The notes below the pieces were generated by a model. That model was not told where the DNA came from. It ran no database searches and was given only the letters and a program-made list of their open reading frames with translations. The position numbers and the translations under genes are program-made. A stretch of 15,165 bases of DNA from DATAEE01 sp036257535 (GTDB lineage: Bacteria > Acidobacteriota > Vicinamibacteria > Vicinamibacterales > 2-12-FULL-66-21): the NCBI GenBank assembly GCA_036257535.1, contig DATAFJ010000029.1, forward strand, positions 1 through 15,165. Reading direction: 5' to 3'. This document shows positions 7,052-14,749 of the stretch, in pieces. How positions within the stretch are numbered: the stretch's first letter is position 1; each line of letters begins with the position of its first letter.

Positions 7052-7647
7052 TGTTTGTGCTTGTGTCCGTCTGACGCCTTGGCTGGCTCCTTCCCCAGCT
7101 GCAGCGCCGTCCACTCTTCAGGGCTCTTCGGATTGAGCGCCGCCATTTCGGCCAGTTCGGTCTTCGTGATCTTCGGCAGGTGTCGAATGAAGCGTACGAG
7201 GTGCCACGTGTCGTTCGAAGCCTCCGCCGAGCCATCGCCGAAGCCCGGCATTCCGGTGAAGCGAACGCCGTTCTCGATGACATGGAACAGTTCGCCATCC
7301 GTCATGGCCTGTGTGGCGGCGGCCTTCAGATCCGGGGGACGCGGGTACATACCCCGGCCGTACATCGTGTCGCCTGCTCCGTCGTTGCCGTGGCACGTCG
7401 CGCAGTGATCGGCGAAGTGCGTCATGCCCGCGCGGACGATCTCCGGCGTCGCCGGCACAGGGTTCGGCGTTGCTTTGACGCGCGCGGGAACCGCATAGGT
7501 GCGTATCCGCCGTGCGACCTTCGACTCAACCGGAGAGGGCGAGGCGCGAGCGCTCAGCTCCGTCGACGTCACGTACCAGTACCCAGCAGCTGCGAACGCG
7601 GCAATCAGAAGCACGACGAGCAGGATGAGCTTGATGAACGCTCTCAT
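7048..7647 (-). CDS. Membrane-anchored monohaem cytochrome c
   Basis: This 199-residue class I type cytochrome c has an N-terminal hydrophobic anchor at residues 5-26 that is probably uncleaved. An Ala/Pro-rich linker follows, then a haem domain from about residue 68 to 160 with CATCH at 82-86 (haem attachment and proximal His) and GMPGF at 132-136, whose Met133 is the probable sixth ligand. The tail is Lys/Pro-rich and ends in HGHKHKH, a possible metal-binding end. It is likely periplasmic and membrane-tethered, and may shuttle electrons for the divergent formate dehydrogenase module. The frame is open to 7680, but ATG 7647 (MRAFIKL) is chosen because it places the anchor at the N-terminus and because a -10-like TATCAT sits 6 nt upstream. 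No ribosome binding site is visible, which fits leaderless translation. It could instead serve an unrelated oxidase. Confidence 0.9.
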   Translation of the reverse strand: MRAFIKLILLVVLLIAAFAAAGYWYVTSTELSARASPSPVESKVARRIRTYAVPARVKATPNPVPATPEIVRAGMTHFADHCATCHGNDGAGDTMYGRGMYPRPPDLKAAATQAMTDGELFHVIENGVRFTGMPGFGDGSAEASNDTWHLVRFIRHLPKITKTELAEMAALNPKSPEEWTALQLGKEPAKASDGHKHKH

Positions 7648-7652
7648 GATTA

Positions 7653-7659
7653 AATGATA
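7653..7659. promoter_or_regulatory. Symmetric bidirectional -10 element between cytochrome c and formate dehydrogenase
   Basis: On the plus strand AATGAT (7653-7658) ends 6 nt before the formate dehydrogenase ATG at 7665, with TTGATG (7631-7636) as a -35 at 16-bp spacing. On the minus strand TATCAT (7659 to 7654) ends 6 nt before the cytochrome c ATG at 7647. The two elements are the same bases read from either side. Both predicted start sites fall on the A of the ATG, 18 bp apart, and neither gene has a visible ribosome binding site. The minus-strand -35 is weak (TCGATG at 18 bp). Confidence 0.5.
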
Positions 7660-7664
7660 CGCCC

Positions 7665-10600
7665 ATGCTCGATCGCCCATCGACGTCGCTGAGGGCGAGG
7701 CTCGCCCGGTGGCCGCTCATCCGGCAGATCGCGTCAGGCACGGATGGCACCGGCGCGGAAGCGATGACGCGGCGGACGATCGAGCTCAAACCGCGTCACG
7801 ACGCCGCCGAAGTATCGCGCTCGGTCTGTCCGTACTGCGCAGTCGGCTGCGGTCAGCTCATCTTTCACCGGAACAAACAGCTCATCTCGATCGAGGGCGA
7901 TCCCGGTTCGCCGATCTCGCAGGGGCATCTCTGCCCCAAGGGCGCCGCCAGCTTCGAGCTGCTCACACACCCAGGCCGTCTGACGACCGTTCAGTATCGC
8001 GCCCCGTACGCGAGAGCGTGGACGACGATCGATCTGGAGACCGCGCTCGACATGGTGGCGGATCGAGTCTGGCAGTCGCGCGAACGCCATTTCGTCGAGT
8101 CGCGCGACGGCTACCCGCTCATGCAGTGCCCGTCGATCGCGCATCTGGGCGGCGCCACGCTCGACAACGAAGAGAACTACCTGATCAAGAAGCTGTTCAC
8201 CGGCGGGCTGGGCATGGTCTGTCTGAGCAACCAGGCCCGGATATGACACAGCTCCACGGTGCCCGGTCTGGGCACCTCGTTCGGGCGCGGCGGCGCGACG
8301 ACGGCGCAGCAGGATCTCGTGAACGCCGATGCCATCCTGATCATCGGATCGTCGATGGCGGAAGCGCACCCGGTCGGCTTTCAGTGGGTCGTCCGCGCGC
8401 GCGAGCGCGGCGCGCACGTCATCCACGTCGACCCGCGCTACTCGCGCACGTCGGCGATGTCGGACTTCTGGGTGCCGCTCCGCGCCGGCAGCGACGTCGT
8501 GTTTCTCGGTGGCCTGATCAACTACGTCCTCGAACGCGGACTCTACTTCCACGAATACGTAGTCGCGTACACCAACGCTCCGACGATCATCCGCGGCGAC
8601 TTCGCTGACGTGGAAGGGCTCGACGGGCTGTTCTCCGGGTGGGATCCCACGCGCGGGAGGTACGACACCGAGACCTGGGAGTATGCGAACTCACCCGAAA
8701 CGGGAACCGCCTCGGGCCGATCGCCCAAGGCGGGCGGACACGAGCAGGACAGCGCCGGCGCGAGCGCGGGGAGCGGACCCGCCGAGCGGGACCCGACGCT
8801 TCAGAACCCGCGGTGCGTCTTTCAACTGCTCAAGCGGCACTTTGCGCGCTACACGCCCGAAATGGTCGAGCGCGCATGCGGAGTGCGGCGCGACGACTTT
8901 CTCGACGTCGCACAAGCGTTCGCCTCCGCCTCGGGTCCCGAGCGCACCGGCGCCATCTGCTACGCCGTCGGATTGACGCAGCACTCCACCGGCGTGCAGG
9001 TCATCCGCGCCGCCGCGATCCTGCAACTCCTGCTCGGCAACGTCGGCCGCCCCGGGGGCGGCGTGCTGGCGCTGCGAGGCCACGCGTCGATTCAGGGATC
9101 GACCGACATCCCGACGCTCTTCGACATCCTGCCTGGCTATCTCCCGATGCCCAAGCTCGAACCGAACGGCGGACGATCGCTGCGCGAGTATCTCGAGGCC
9201 AGCCAGCCGTCGAGCGGCGTGTGGGCGGCGACCGACGCGTTTCTGGTTTCGCTGCTCAAGGCGTGGTACGGGGAAGCGGCCGCCGAGCGCAACGATTTCG
9301 GATTCGACTGGCTGCCACGCGTGACGGGCGACCACTCGCATTTCGGTTTCTGGCTCGACATGGCAGACGGTGGGGCGCGCCGAGGCGGCAGCATCGAGGG
9401 TCTCTTCGTGATGGGTCAGAACCCGGCCGTCGGGGCGCCGAACGCGCGGCTCGAACGCCGGGCGCTGGCGAATCTTCGCTGGCTCGTCGTGCGCGACATG
9501 GTCGAGACCGAAACCGCCAGCTTCTGGTACGACTCGCCGGAGATCGAGCGAGGCGAATTGCAGACCGAGGGTATCGAGACGGAAGTGTTTCTCTTCCCTG
9601 CCGCCGGCCACGCGGAAAAGAGCGGCTGCTTCACGAATACGCAGCGCCTGATCCAGTGGCGCGAGAAGGCGGTCGATCCACCCGGCGACGCCCGCAGCGA
9701 GGCCTGGTTCATCTATCACCTCGGGCGGCGGTTGAAGGCGCTTGCCGCCCGCGATCCTCGGTCGCGCCATGCCGGCCTCTCGGCGCTGACGTGGGACTAC
9801 CCCACCCTCGGTGCGCACGACGAGCCCTCGGTCGAGGAAGTGCTGAAAGAGATCAACGGCTGGCGGATCACGAACGGCGCGCGCACGCAGCTCGAGAACT
9901 TCGGAGCGTTGAAGAACGACGGCTCCACCGCGTGCGGAGTCTGGATCTACTCGGGCGTGTATCCAGACGCCGCGCGCAATCGCGCGCGCGAGCGGAACCC
10001 TCAGGGCCCGTATGGTCACGGATGGGGATTCGCCTGGCCCGCCGACCGCCGCATCCTTTACAACCGCGCCTCGGCGCGTCCCGACGGCCGGCCGTGGAGC
10101 GAGCGCAAGAAACTCGTGTGGTGGGACGAGGCGCGCCGCGAGTGGACCGGATACGACACGCCGGACTTCAATCGCGTGAAGGCGCCCGATTACCGTCCGC
10201 CGCGAGGCGCGCGCGGCGACGCCGCGCTCGCGGGCGACGCGCCGTTCATCATGCATCCCGACGGCCTGGGCTGGATCTGGGTCGCGAGCGGTCTCAAGGA
10301 CGGCCCGCTGCCCGCGCACTACGAACCGTTCGAGTCGCCGATCCGGAATCCGCTCTATTCACGCCAGCACAATCCCGCGGCGGATCGGAAGGAGCGTCCG
10401 GACAACCAGTACGCGGCGTCACCCGACGATCGCTATCCGCACGTGCTGACGACCTATCGGCTGACGGAGCATCACGCGGCCGGAGGGATGACGCGCATGC
10501 TGACGCGGCTCGCCGAACTGCAGCCGGAACTCTTCTGCGAGCTCTCGCCGGAGCTCGCGAGCGAGATCGGCAGCCGTCACGGCGAGCGGCTCAGGATCTC

Positions 10601-10826
10601 GACCCCGCGAGGCTCGATCGAAGCGCGCGCGCTCGTCACGCCGCGCATCCGCCCGCTCGTCGTCGACGGACGGCTCATCCATCAGGTCGCGCTGCCCTTT
10701 CACTACGGCCGCCACGGCCACGCCGCCGGCGACGTCGTCAACGACCTGATCCCGATCTCGCAGGAGCCGAATGTACGGATCATGGAATCGAAGGCCTTGC
10801 TGTGTCGCGTGGAGCCATGCCCGTAA
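7665..10826 (+). CDS. fdhA: Selenocysteine-containing formate dehydrogenase, catalytic (alpha) subunit
   Basis: This 1053-residue molybdopterin (bis-MGD, Mo or W) oxidoreductase oxidises formate to CO2. TGA at 8244-8246 is read as selenocysteine 194: it is the only in-frame stop, lies in the family's NQARI-U-HSSTVPGLGTSFGRG active-site loop where homologues have Sec or Cys followed by His, and is followed by a SECIS hairpin. Cys55, Cys58, Cys62 and Cys90 (SVCPYCAVGCGQ, GHLCPKG) bind a [4Fe-4S] cluster. Further family blocks are GGATLDNEENYLIKKLF before Sec, SMAEAHPVGFQWV and VIHVDPRYSRTSA after it, and GLFVMGQNPAVGAPN around residue 580. The C-terminal MGD-binding domain lies at about 920-1045. 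The start at 7665 is chosen because WPLIRQIASGTDGTG is typical of this subfamily; ATG 7764 with GGAAG upstream is an alternative. No twin-arginine signal is seen, so it probably faces the cytoplasm. It overlaps the beta-subunit start by 10 nt. Confidence 0.95.
8244..8276 (+). promoter_or_regulatory. Selenocysteine codon and bacterial SECIS element
   Basis: The UGA at 8244-8246 is followed after 11 nt by a perfect 7-bp stem, GGTGCCC (8258-8264) with GGGCACC (8270-8276), closed by a GGTCT loop (8265-8269). Spacing and the exposed G-U in the loop match what SelB recognises in E. coli formate dehydrogenase mRNAs, whose fdhF hairpin has the same GGUCU apical loop. The hairpin codes for part of the conserved TVPGLGTS segment, so it is constrained at both RNA and protein level. 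Confidence 0.93.
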
Positions 10827-11593
10827 CCGCTTTTCTCACCGACTCCACTCTCTGCATCGGCTGCAAGGCATGCGAGGTCGCCTGCAAGGAATGGAACCAG
10901 CTGCCCGACGATGGGTTCGCGTGGCGGGGGTTGTCGTATGACAACACCGGCGGGCTGGGGCATTCGACGTGGCGGCACGTCAAGTTCGTAGAACAGGGAC
11001 TGGGCACAGCTCCCAATCCCCAGTCCCTCGTCCCCACATGGACCTTTTCCTCAGACGTCTGCAAGCACTGCGAGCAGGCGGGCTGTCTGGACGCATGCCC
11101 GACAGGCTCGATCGTGCGTACCGAGTTCGGCGGCGTCTTCGTCCAGCCCGATGTCTGCAACGGCTGCGGCTACTGTGTCGTCTCCTGCCCATTCGGCGTC
11201 GTCGAGCGCAGCCCGACCGACGGCCGGGCGTTCAAGTGCACGTTCTGCTACGACCGCCAGAAGGCGGGTCTCGTTCCGGCGTGCGCGAAAGCGTGCCCGA
11301 CCGAATCGATCCTGTTCGGCGAGATCGGCGTACTGCGCGAGCGAGCGGCCACCAGACTCGAAGAGCTGCACTCTCGTGGCGTGGAAGACGCCGTACTGTA
11401 CGACGCGCGTGACACGAGCGTCGGCGGAACGCACGCGATGTTCATCGTGCGGGGCGACGTTCGCGCCTACAATCTGCCCCGCGAGCCCGAGGCGCCAGCG
11501 TCGAAGATGCCGGACGGGTGGCGATCCGCCGCACTGACGGCCGGTGCGATGGTCCTGCTCACGGCGCTCGCGTTTTTCGACCGGGGACGTTAG
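10817..11593 (+). CDS. fdhB: Formate dehydrogenase iron-sulfur (beta) subunit with C-terminal anchor
   Basis: This 258-residue electron-transfer subunit has sixteen cysteines in four groups: 13/16/19/23, 82/85/90/94, 114/117/120/124 and 141/144/156/160, enough for four [4Fe-4S] clusters as in FdnH-type subunits. The opening (CIGCKACEVACKEWNQLP) and SSDVCKHCEQAGCLDACPTG are diagnostic of formate dehydrogenase beta subunits. Residues 235-254 form a single transmembrane helix, expected to anchor the complex and pass electrons to the membrane subunit. The start is the ATG at 10817, inside the last codons of the alpha gene and with GGAG at 10811-10814, so translation is coupled. The frame stays open far upstream, but that is antisense-like shadow of the alpha gene. 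The loop at residues 60-71, variable in the family, is encoded by a palindromic repeat-like sequence. Confidence 0.95.
   Translation: MPVTAFLTDSTLCIGCKACEVACKEWNQLPDDGFAWRGLSYDNTGGLGHSTWRHVKFVEQGLGTAPNPQSLVPTWTFSSDVCKHCEQAGCLDACPTGSIVRTEFGGVFVQPDVCNGCGYCVVSCPFGVVERSPTDGRAFKCTFCYDRQKAGLVPACAKACPTESILFGEIGVLRERAATRLEELHSRGVEDAVLYDARDTSVGGTHAMFIVRGDVRAYNLPREPEAPASKMPDGWRSAALTAGAMVLLTALAFFDRGR
10995..11028. repeat. 10-bp inverted repeat inside the beta-subunit gene
   Basis: AGGGACTGGG at 10995-11004 is perfectly complementary to CCCAGTCCCT at 11019-11028, with a 14-nt loop. The right half reads CCCAATCCCCAGTCCC, made of 7-nt steps, and resembles the other short repeats in this window rather than ordinary coding sequence. 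It encodes residues 60-71 (QGLGTAPNPQSL) in the loop between the first and second cysteine groups and keeps the frame open. Confidence 0.7.
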
Positions 11594-11753
11594 TCGCCAC
11601 GGATTTCACGGATTACACGGAGCCACGGATTACGCGGATTAAAGGATGTCCGACAAATTGTGATCCGTGGAACCCGTCTAATCCGTGGCCTAATAGTGAT
11701 CCGTGAAATCGGGGTAATCCGTGGCTGATTCGATCCGGGAAATCCGTGGCTAA
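11594..11753. repeat. ACGGATT-type repeat array and its inverted copy between two operon genes
   Basis: From 11597 to 11640 there are about five units around CACGGATT with 8-11 nt period. From 11662 to 11750 there are about seven units of the reverse complement (AATCCGTGG, GATCCGTGG). The two blocks can pair as a long imperfect stem around a 21-nt centre. The array begins 3 nt after the beta-subunit stop and ends 3 nt before the next ATG, so it fills the whole 160-nt spacer. I see no gene, ribosome binding site or clear promoter in it. Its translation in one frame gives the low-complexity phrase TDYTEPRITRI, which is not a protein. Confidence 0.9.
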
Positions 11754-12716
11754 ATGGATGATCGACTCGACGAACTGAGGCGCGAGGCAGCGGCGACCGG
11801 TACGGTCAAGGGTGCCGGCGTGCGGCCGCTCGGCGCACCCTTTCCGATCGCCGACGCGGAGCACGGCTACTACGGCCTGCCGCTGCTGAAGCGGCCCACG
11901 TGGACGTGGGAAGTACCCGCGTATCTGTTCGTCGGCGGCGTAGCGGGCGCCGCGGCGGCGATTGCGGCCGCCGCCCGGCTGAGCGGGAACCCGACTCTGG
12001 CGCGCGACGCCAGGTGGATCGCGGCGGCGGGCGGGGCAGCATCGCCGCCTCTGTTGATCTCCGATCTCGGGCGGCCCGACCGCTTCCTGAACATGCTGCG
12101 CGTCTTCAAGGTCCAGAGCCCGATGTCGGTCGGCGTCTGGACGCTGGTCGCCTTTTCGACCGCCAGTTCGTCCGCCGCCTTCGCCGACGTCGCGTCGCGC
12201 CTCCTGCCATCAGGCACTCCGGTTCGGGCGGTTCGTGACGCGTCCGCTCTGGTGGCCGCGTCGACCGGGCTGGCGATGTCCACCTACACTGGCGTGCTCA
12301 TCGGCGCGACCACGATCCCCGTCTGGTCTGAGCACGCCCGTCTCCTGCCCGTGCACTTCGGCGCATCCTCGCTCGGCGCCGCCGCATCGCTGCTCGAGCT
12401 CGCGGGACACCGGCATCGTGCGCTGCACTGGCTGGCGCTCGCTGCCGCGGCAACCGAGACCGCGATCGCCCTTCGGCTCGAGGGGAGCGAGGATCGAGCG
12501 TCCGAACCTCTGCGGCGCGGCGAGAGCGGGGCGCTCGTGCGAGCGGGAGGGCTCCTGGCCGGCCCGGTGCCTCTCGCGCTTCGCCTGATCGGCGGCCGTT
12601 CCTCCGGGTGGCGGCGGGCCGCGGCGATCTGCGCGGTCGCAGGATCGGCCCTCAGCCGGTTCGGCTGGATCCGGGCCGGGACGGCATCGGCCGACGACCC
12701 CGGGGCGGTCCTATAA
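11754..12716 (+). CDS. NrfD/PsrC-family membrane subunit of the formate dehydrogenase module
   Basis: This 320-residue polytopic membrane protein has about eight hydrophobic segments (roughly 53-75, 88-104, 125-147, 163-185, 198-216, 222-240, 262-280, 286-304). The family signature is clear: GYYGLPLLKRPTWTWEVPAY at 38-57 and DLGRPDRFLNML plus FKVQSPMSVGVW between 104 and 129. NrfD/PsrC proteins are quinone-interacting membrane subunits of molybdoenzyme complexes and take electrons from the Fe-S subunit; they may also contribute to proton translocation in some complexes. It lacks haem-binding His pairs of FdnI-type cytochrome b subunits, so this is a different membrane partner from E. coli FDH-N. 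The ATG at 11754 directly abuts the repeat array and has no ribosome binding site; a later GTG at 11821 would remove a non-conserved N-terminus but is not clearly better. The stop is 17 nt before the octahaem cytochrome. Confidence 0.9.
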   Translation: MDDRLDELRREAAATGTVKGAGVRPLGAPFPIADAEHGYYGLPLLKRPTWTWEVPAYLFVGGVAGAAAAIAAAARLSGNPTLARDARWIAAAGGAASPPLLISDLGRPDRFLNMLRVFKVQSPMSVGVWTLVAFSTASSSAAFADVASRLLPSGTPVRAVRDASALVAASTGLAMSTYTGVLIGATTIPVWSEHARLLPVHFGASSLGAAASLLELAGHRHRALHWLALAAAATETAIALRLEGSEDRASEPLRRGESGALVRAGGLLAGPVPLALRLIGGRSSGWRRAAAICAVAGSALSRFGWIRAGTASADDPGAVL

Positions 12717-12733
12717 TTCCATCGGAGCCCCCA
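12712..12733 (+). promoter_or_regulatory. Consensus -10 TATAAT and ribosome binding site before the octahaem cytochrome
   Basis: A perfect TATAAT at 12712-12717 overlaps the stop codon of the NrfD-like gene, and GGAG at 12724-12727 lies 6 nt before the ATG at 12734. In such GC-rich sequence a consensus -10 is notable and could give the cytochrome its own short-leader transcript. No -35 is visible at 16-18 bp, so it may be chance. Confidence 0.35.
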
Positions 12734-14749
12734 ATGCGCCGCGCGTCCGTGCTCATCGGCGTCGCCGCGGCCGTGTTCCTGACGGCGCTCGTCCAGACCG
12801 CCGGCCCGGATCTGATACAGACGGCCGGCGTCGAGAAAGCTGTTTCGAGCGAGTCAGCAGACTATCTCGGCTCAGAGTCCTGCCGTTCGTGTCACGAGGA
12901 TCAGTACGCTTCCTGGAAGAAGTCACTGCACGTGCAGATGACGCGGCCGATCGACGAGGCGCAGGTGCTCGGCAACTTCGCGGCCGGCACTCGCTTCGAG
13001 AAGTACGGACGCTCCTACGCGATGGACACGCGCGACGGCCGCCGGTTCGTCCGGATCGGGCGATCCGAATTCGAAGTCCACTACACGCTCGGCGCGCGGC
13101 GCTTCCAGGGCTACCTGTCACGCCTGCCGGACGGGCGCATCTATGTGCTGCCCGTCTTCTGGCACGTCGAGACCGGCCAGTGGATCGACTTCAAAGAGAT
13201 CACGCCCCTGCCGGACGAGGTGCACGACTTCCGGCAGATCTGGAACGTCAACTGTTTCAACTGTCACGCCACCAACCTGGTGCAGAACTTCGATACACGT
13301 TCGAAGACGTACCGCACGTCGTGGACCGAGATGGGCATCGGGTGCGAGGCGTGCCACGGACCCGGCCGCGAGCACGACGCGCTCATGCGCGCGTGGAAGG
13401 CGGGCGAGATCGCCAGGCCCGCAGCGTTGAAAGTCGTGTCACCCCACACGGCGTCGTCGCGCCAGATGTTCGACACGTGCGGCTACTGCCACGGCAACAA
13501 GACGAATTACTTCGCCGGGTTCAGGGCGGGAGAGCGATACGAGGACTACGCGCTTCCCTTCCTCATCAGTCAACCCATCCCGCCCGAAGATCCGCAGGGC
13601 GACTTCTGGCCCGACGGGCGCCCGAACCGCTTCAACCGCCCGCAGGCCATCACCTCGACCGGCTGCTTCCTCGCGGGCAAGGTCACGTGCACGAGCTGCC
13701 ATGTGGGTCACGCCGCGCGCAACGATCACGCGTTGAAGGTCCCGGCAGAGCAGACCAATCTCCTCTGCACGCAGTGCCACACGACATTCGAAGGTCCGGC
13801 GCTCCCGGCACACACTCGACACCCGGCCGACTCGGCCGGCAGCCGCTGCGTCGAGTGCCACATGAGCGACGTCAACTGGCGCCTGCTGACGCGGCGGCGC
13901 GACCACACGTTCCAGCCACCGGTTCCGGAGATGACGGCGGCGTACGGCGTGCCGAATGCCTGCACCACGTGCCACGACACGCGCACGCCGGAATGGGCGG
14001 TCGAAACGATGAACGCGTGGTACGGCGAGCGCGATCGCACGCGGCGCTCCGGCATCCTACGCCGTGCCGATGCGATGTACCGCGCGGGCAGCGGCGACCG
14101 CTCTGCGATTCCCGGTCTCGTTCAAGTGCTCTCGGAACCGGCCCAGGGTGTCGTCGTCCGCGCGAGCGCGGCCGACTTCATCGGACGGCTTGCGGCCAAT
14201 CCGGGCGGCGCCGCCGCGGACACGCTGCCGCTCGACGCCGCGAACGCGCTGCTGAAAGCGACGGCCGATCGGGAGCCGATGGTCCGCGCGATGGCCATTC
14301 GCGCTCTCGGCTATGCAGGTGAGCGCCGCGCCGTTCCCGCGATCAGCGCCCGGCTTCGCGATCCGGCGCGAGTCGTCAGGGTGACGGCCGCCTCGGCGCT
14401 CCTCGCGCTCGGCGTCGCCACGCTCGACGGCCCGTCCGGCGCCGCGCTCGTGCGTGCGCAGGACGAATACGCGGAGAGCCTGCGCGCGTTCCCGGACTCC
14501 TCGGAGAATCACTCCTCACTCGCCTGGCTGGAAATGTCGAGAGGCCGCGACGCCGAAGCTGCGGTCGCGCTGACGACGGCCGTGGACCTGAACGCGTCGG
14601 ACGCGCATGCCCGCGTGCTTCGCGGCGTGCTCTTCGCGCGTCAGAAAAAGCTCGACGAGGCGATTCGCGAGTGGGAGGAAGCGAAAAAGCTGGACCCGAA
14701 GAACCCGCGGATCGATCGGCTCATCGAGGAGGCGCGCCGCCGGAAATAG
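12734..14749 (+). CDS. Octahaem cytochrome c with HEAT and TPR repeats
   Basis: This 671-residue exported multihaem cytochrome has a hydrophobic signal at residues 4-20. Eight CxxCH motifs start at Cys50, 174, 204, 249, 319, 345, 372 and 410. The first lies in a cytochrome c554-like domain (YLGSESCRSCHEDQYASWKK). Residues about 455-565 are HEAT-type helical repeats (REPMVRAMAIRALGYAGE; DPARVVRVTAASALLALG), and about 575-671 are TPR units (ENHSSLAWLEMSRGRDAEA; KKLDEAIREWEEAKKLDPKN) that usually mediate protein contacts. It probably receives electrons from the upstream NrfD-like subunit, or passes them to an unknown reductase. The frame is open to 12608, but ATG 12734 has GGAG at 6 nt and gives the signal peptide. 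The C-terminus overlaps the convergent downstream gene by 29 nt. It is not a recognisable NrfA or hydroxylamine oxidoreductase: no CxxCK haem is present. Confidence 0.92.
   Translation: MRRASVLIGVAAAVFLTALVQTAGPDLIQTAGVEKAVSSESADYLGSESCRSCHEDQYASWKKSLHVQMTRPIDEAQVLGNFAAGTRFEKYGRSYAMDTRDGRRFVRIGRSEFEVHYTLGARRFQGYLSRLPDGRIYVLPVFWHVETGQWIDFKEITPLPDEVHDFRQIWNVNCFNCHATNLVQNFDTRSKTYRTSWTEMGIGCEACHGPGREHDALMRAWKAGEIARPAALKVVSPHTASSRQMFDTCGYCHGNKTNYFAGFRAGERYEDYALPFLISQPIPPEDPQGDFWPDGRPNRFNRPQAITSTGCFLAGKVTCTSCHVGHAARNDHALKVPAEQTNLLCTQCHTTFEGPALPAHTRHPADSAGSRCVECHMSDVNWRLLTRRRDHTFQPPVPEMTAAYGVPNACTTCHDTRTPEWAVETMNAWYGERDRTRRSGILRRADAMYRAGSGDRSAIPGLVQVLSEPAQGVVVRASAADFIGRLAANPGGAAADTLPLDAANALLKATADREPMVRAMAIRALGYAGERRAVPAISARLRDPARVVRVTAASALLALGVATLDGPSGAALVRAQDEYAESLRAFPDSSENHSSLAWLEMSRGRDAEAAVALTTAVDLNASDAHARVLRGVLFARQKKLDEAIREWEEAKKLDPKNPRIDRLIEEARRRK

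Noticed and set aside
6939..7298. N-terminal extension of the YHS protein to 168 residues
   Set aside because: The extension is translated heptamer repeat and out-of-frame cytochrome sequence; ATG 6938 has a strong ribosome binding site.
8244..8246. TGA taken as a nonsense mutation that makes formate dehydrogenase a pseudogene
   Set aside because: It sits at the exact catalytic Sec/Cys site, the frame is unchanged on both sides, a SECIS hairpin follows at the right distance, and the following 860 codons are intact.
8691..10319. 542-codon minus-strand open frame opposite the formate dehydrogenase gene
   Set aside because: A GC-rich antisense shadow with no recognisable domain; the opposite strand has a clear conserved protein.
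8639..10816. Long plus-strand open frame leading into the beta subunit (984 codons in total)
   Set aside because: Its product here is Arg/Ala-rich and lies over the conserved alpha-subunit frame; only the part from ATG 10817 is a real gene.
11518..11706. Small open frame covering the beta-subunit end and the repeat array
   Set aside because: Its product is translated repeat (TDYTEPRITRI) after an out-of-frame stretch of the beta-subunit gene.
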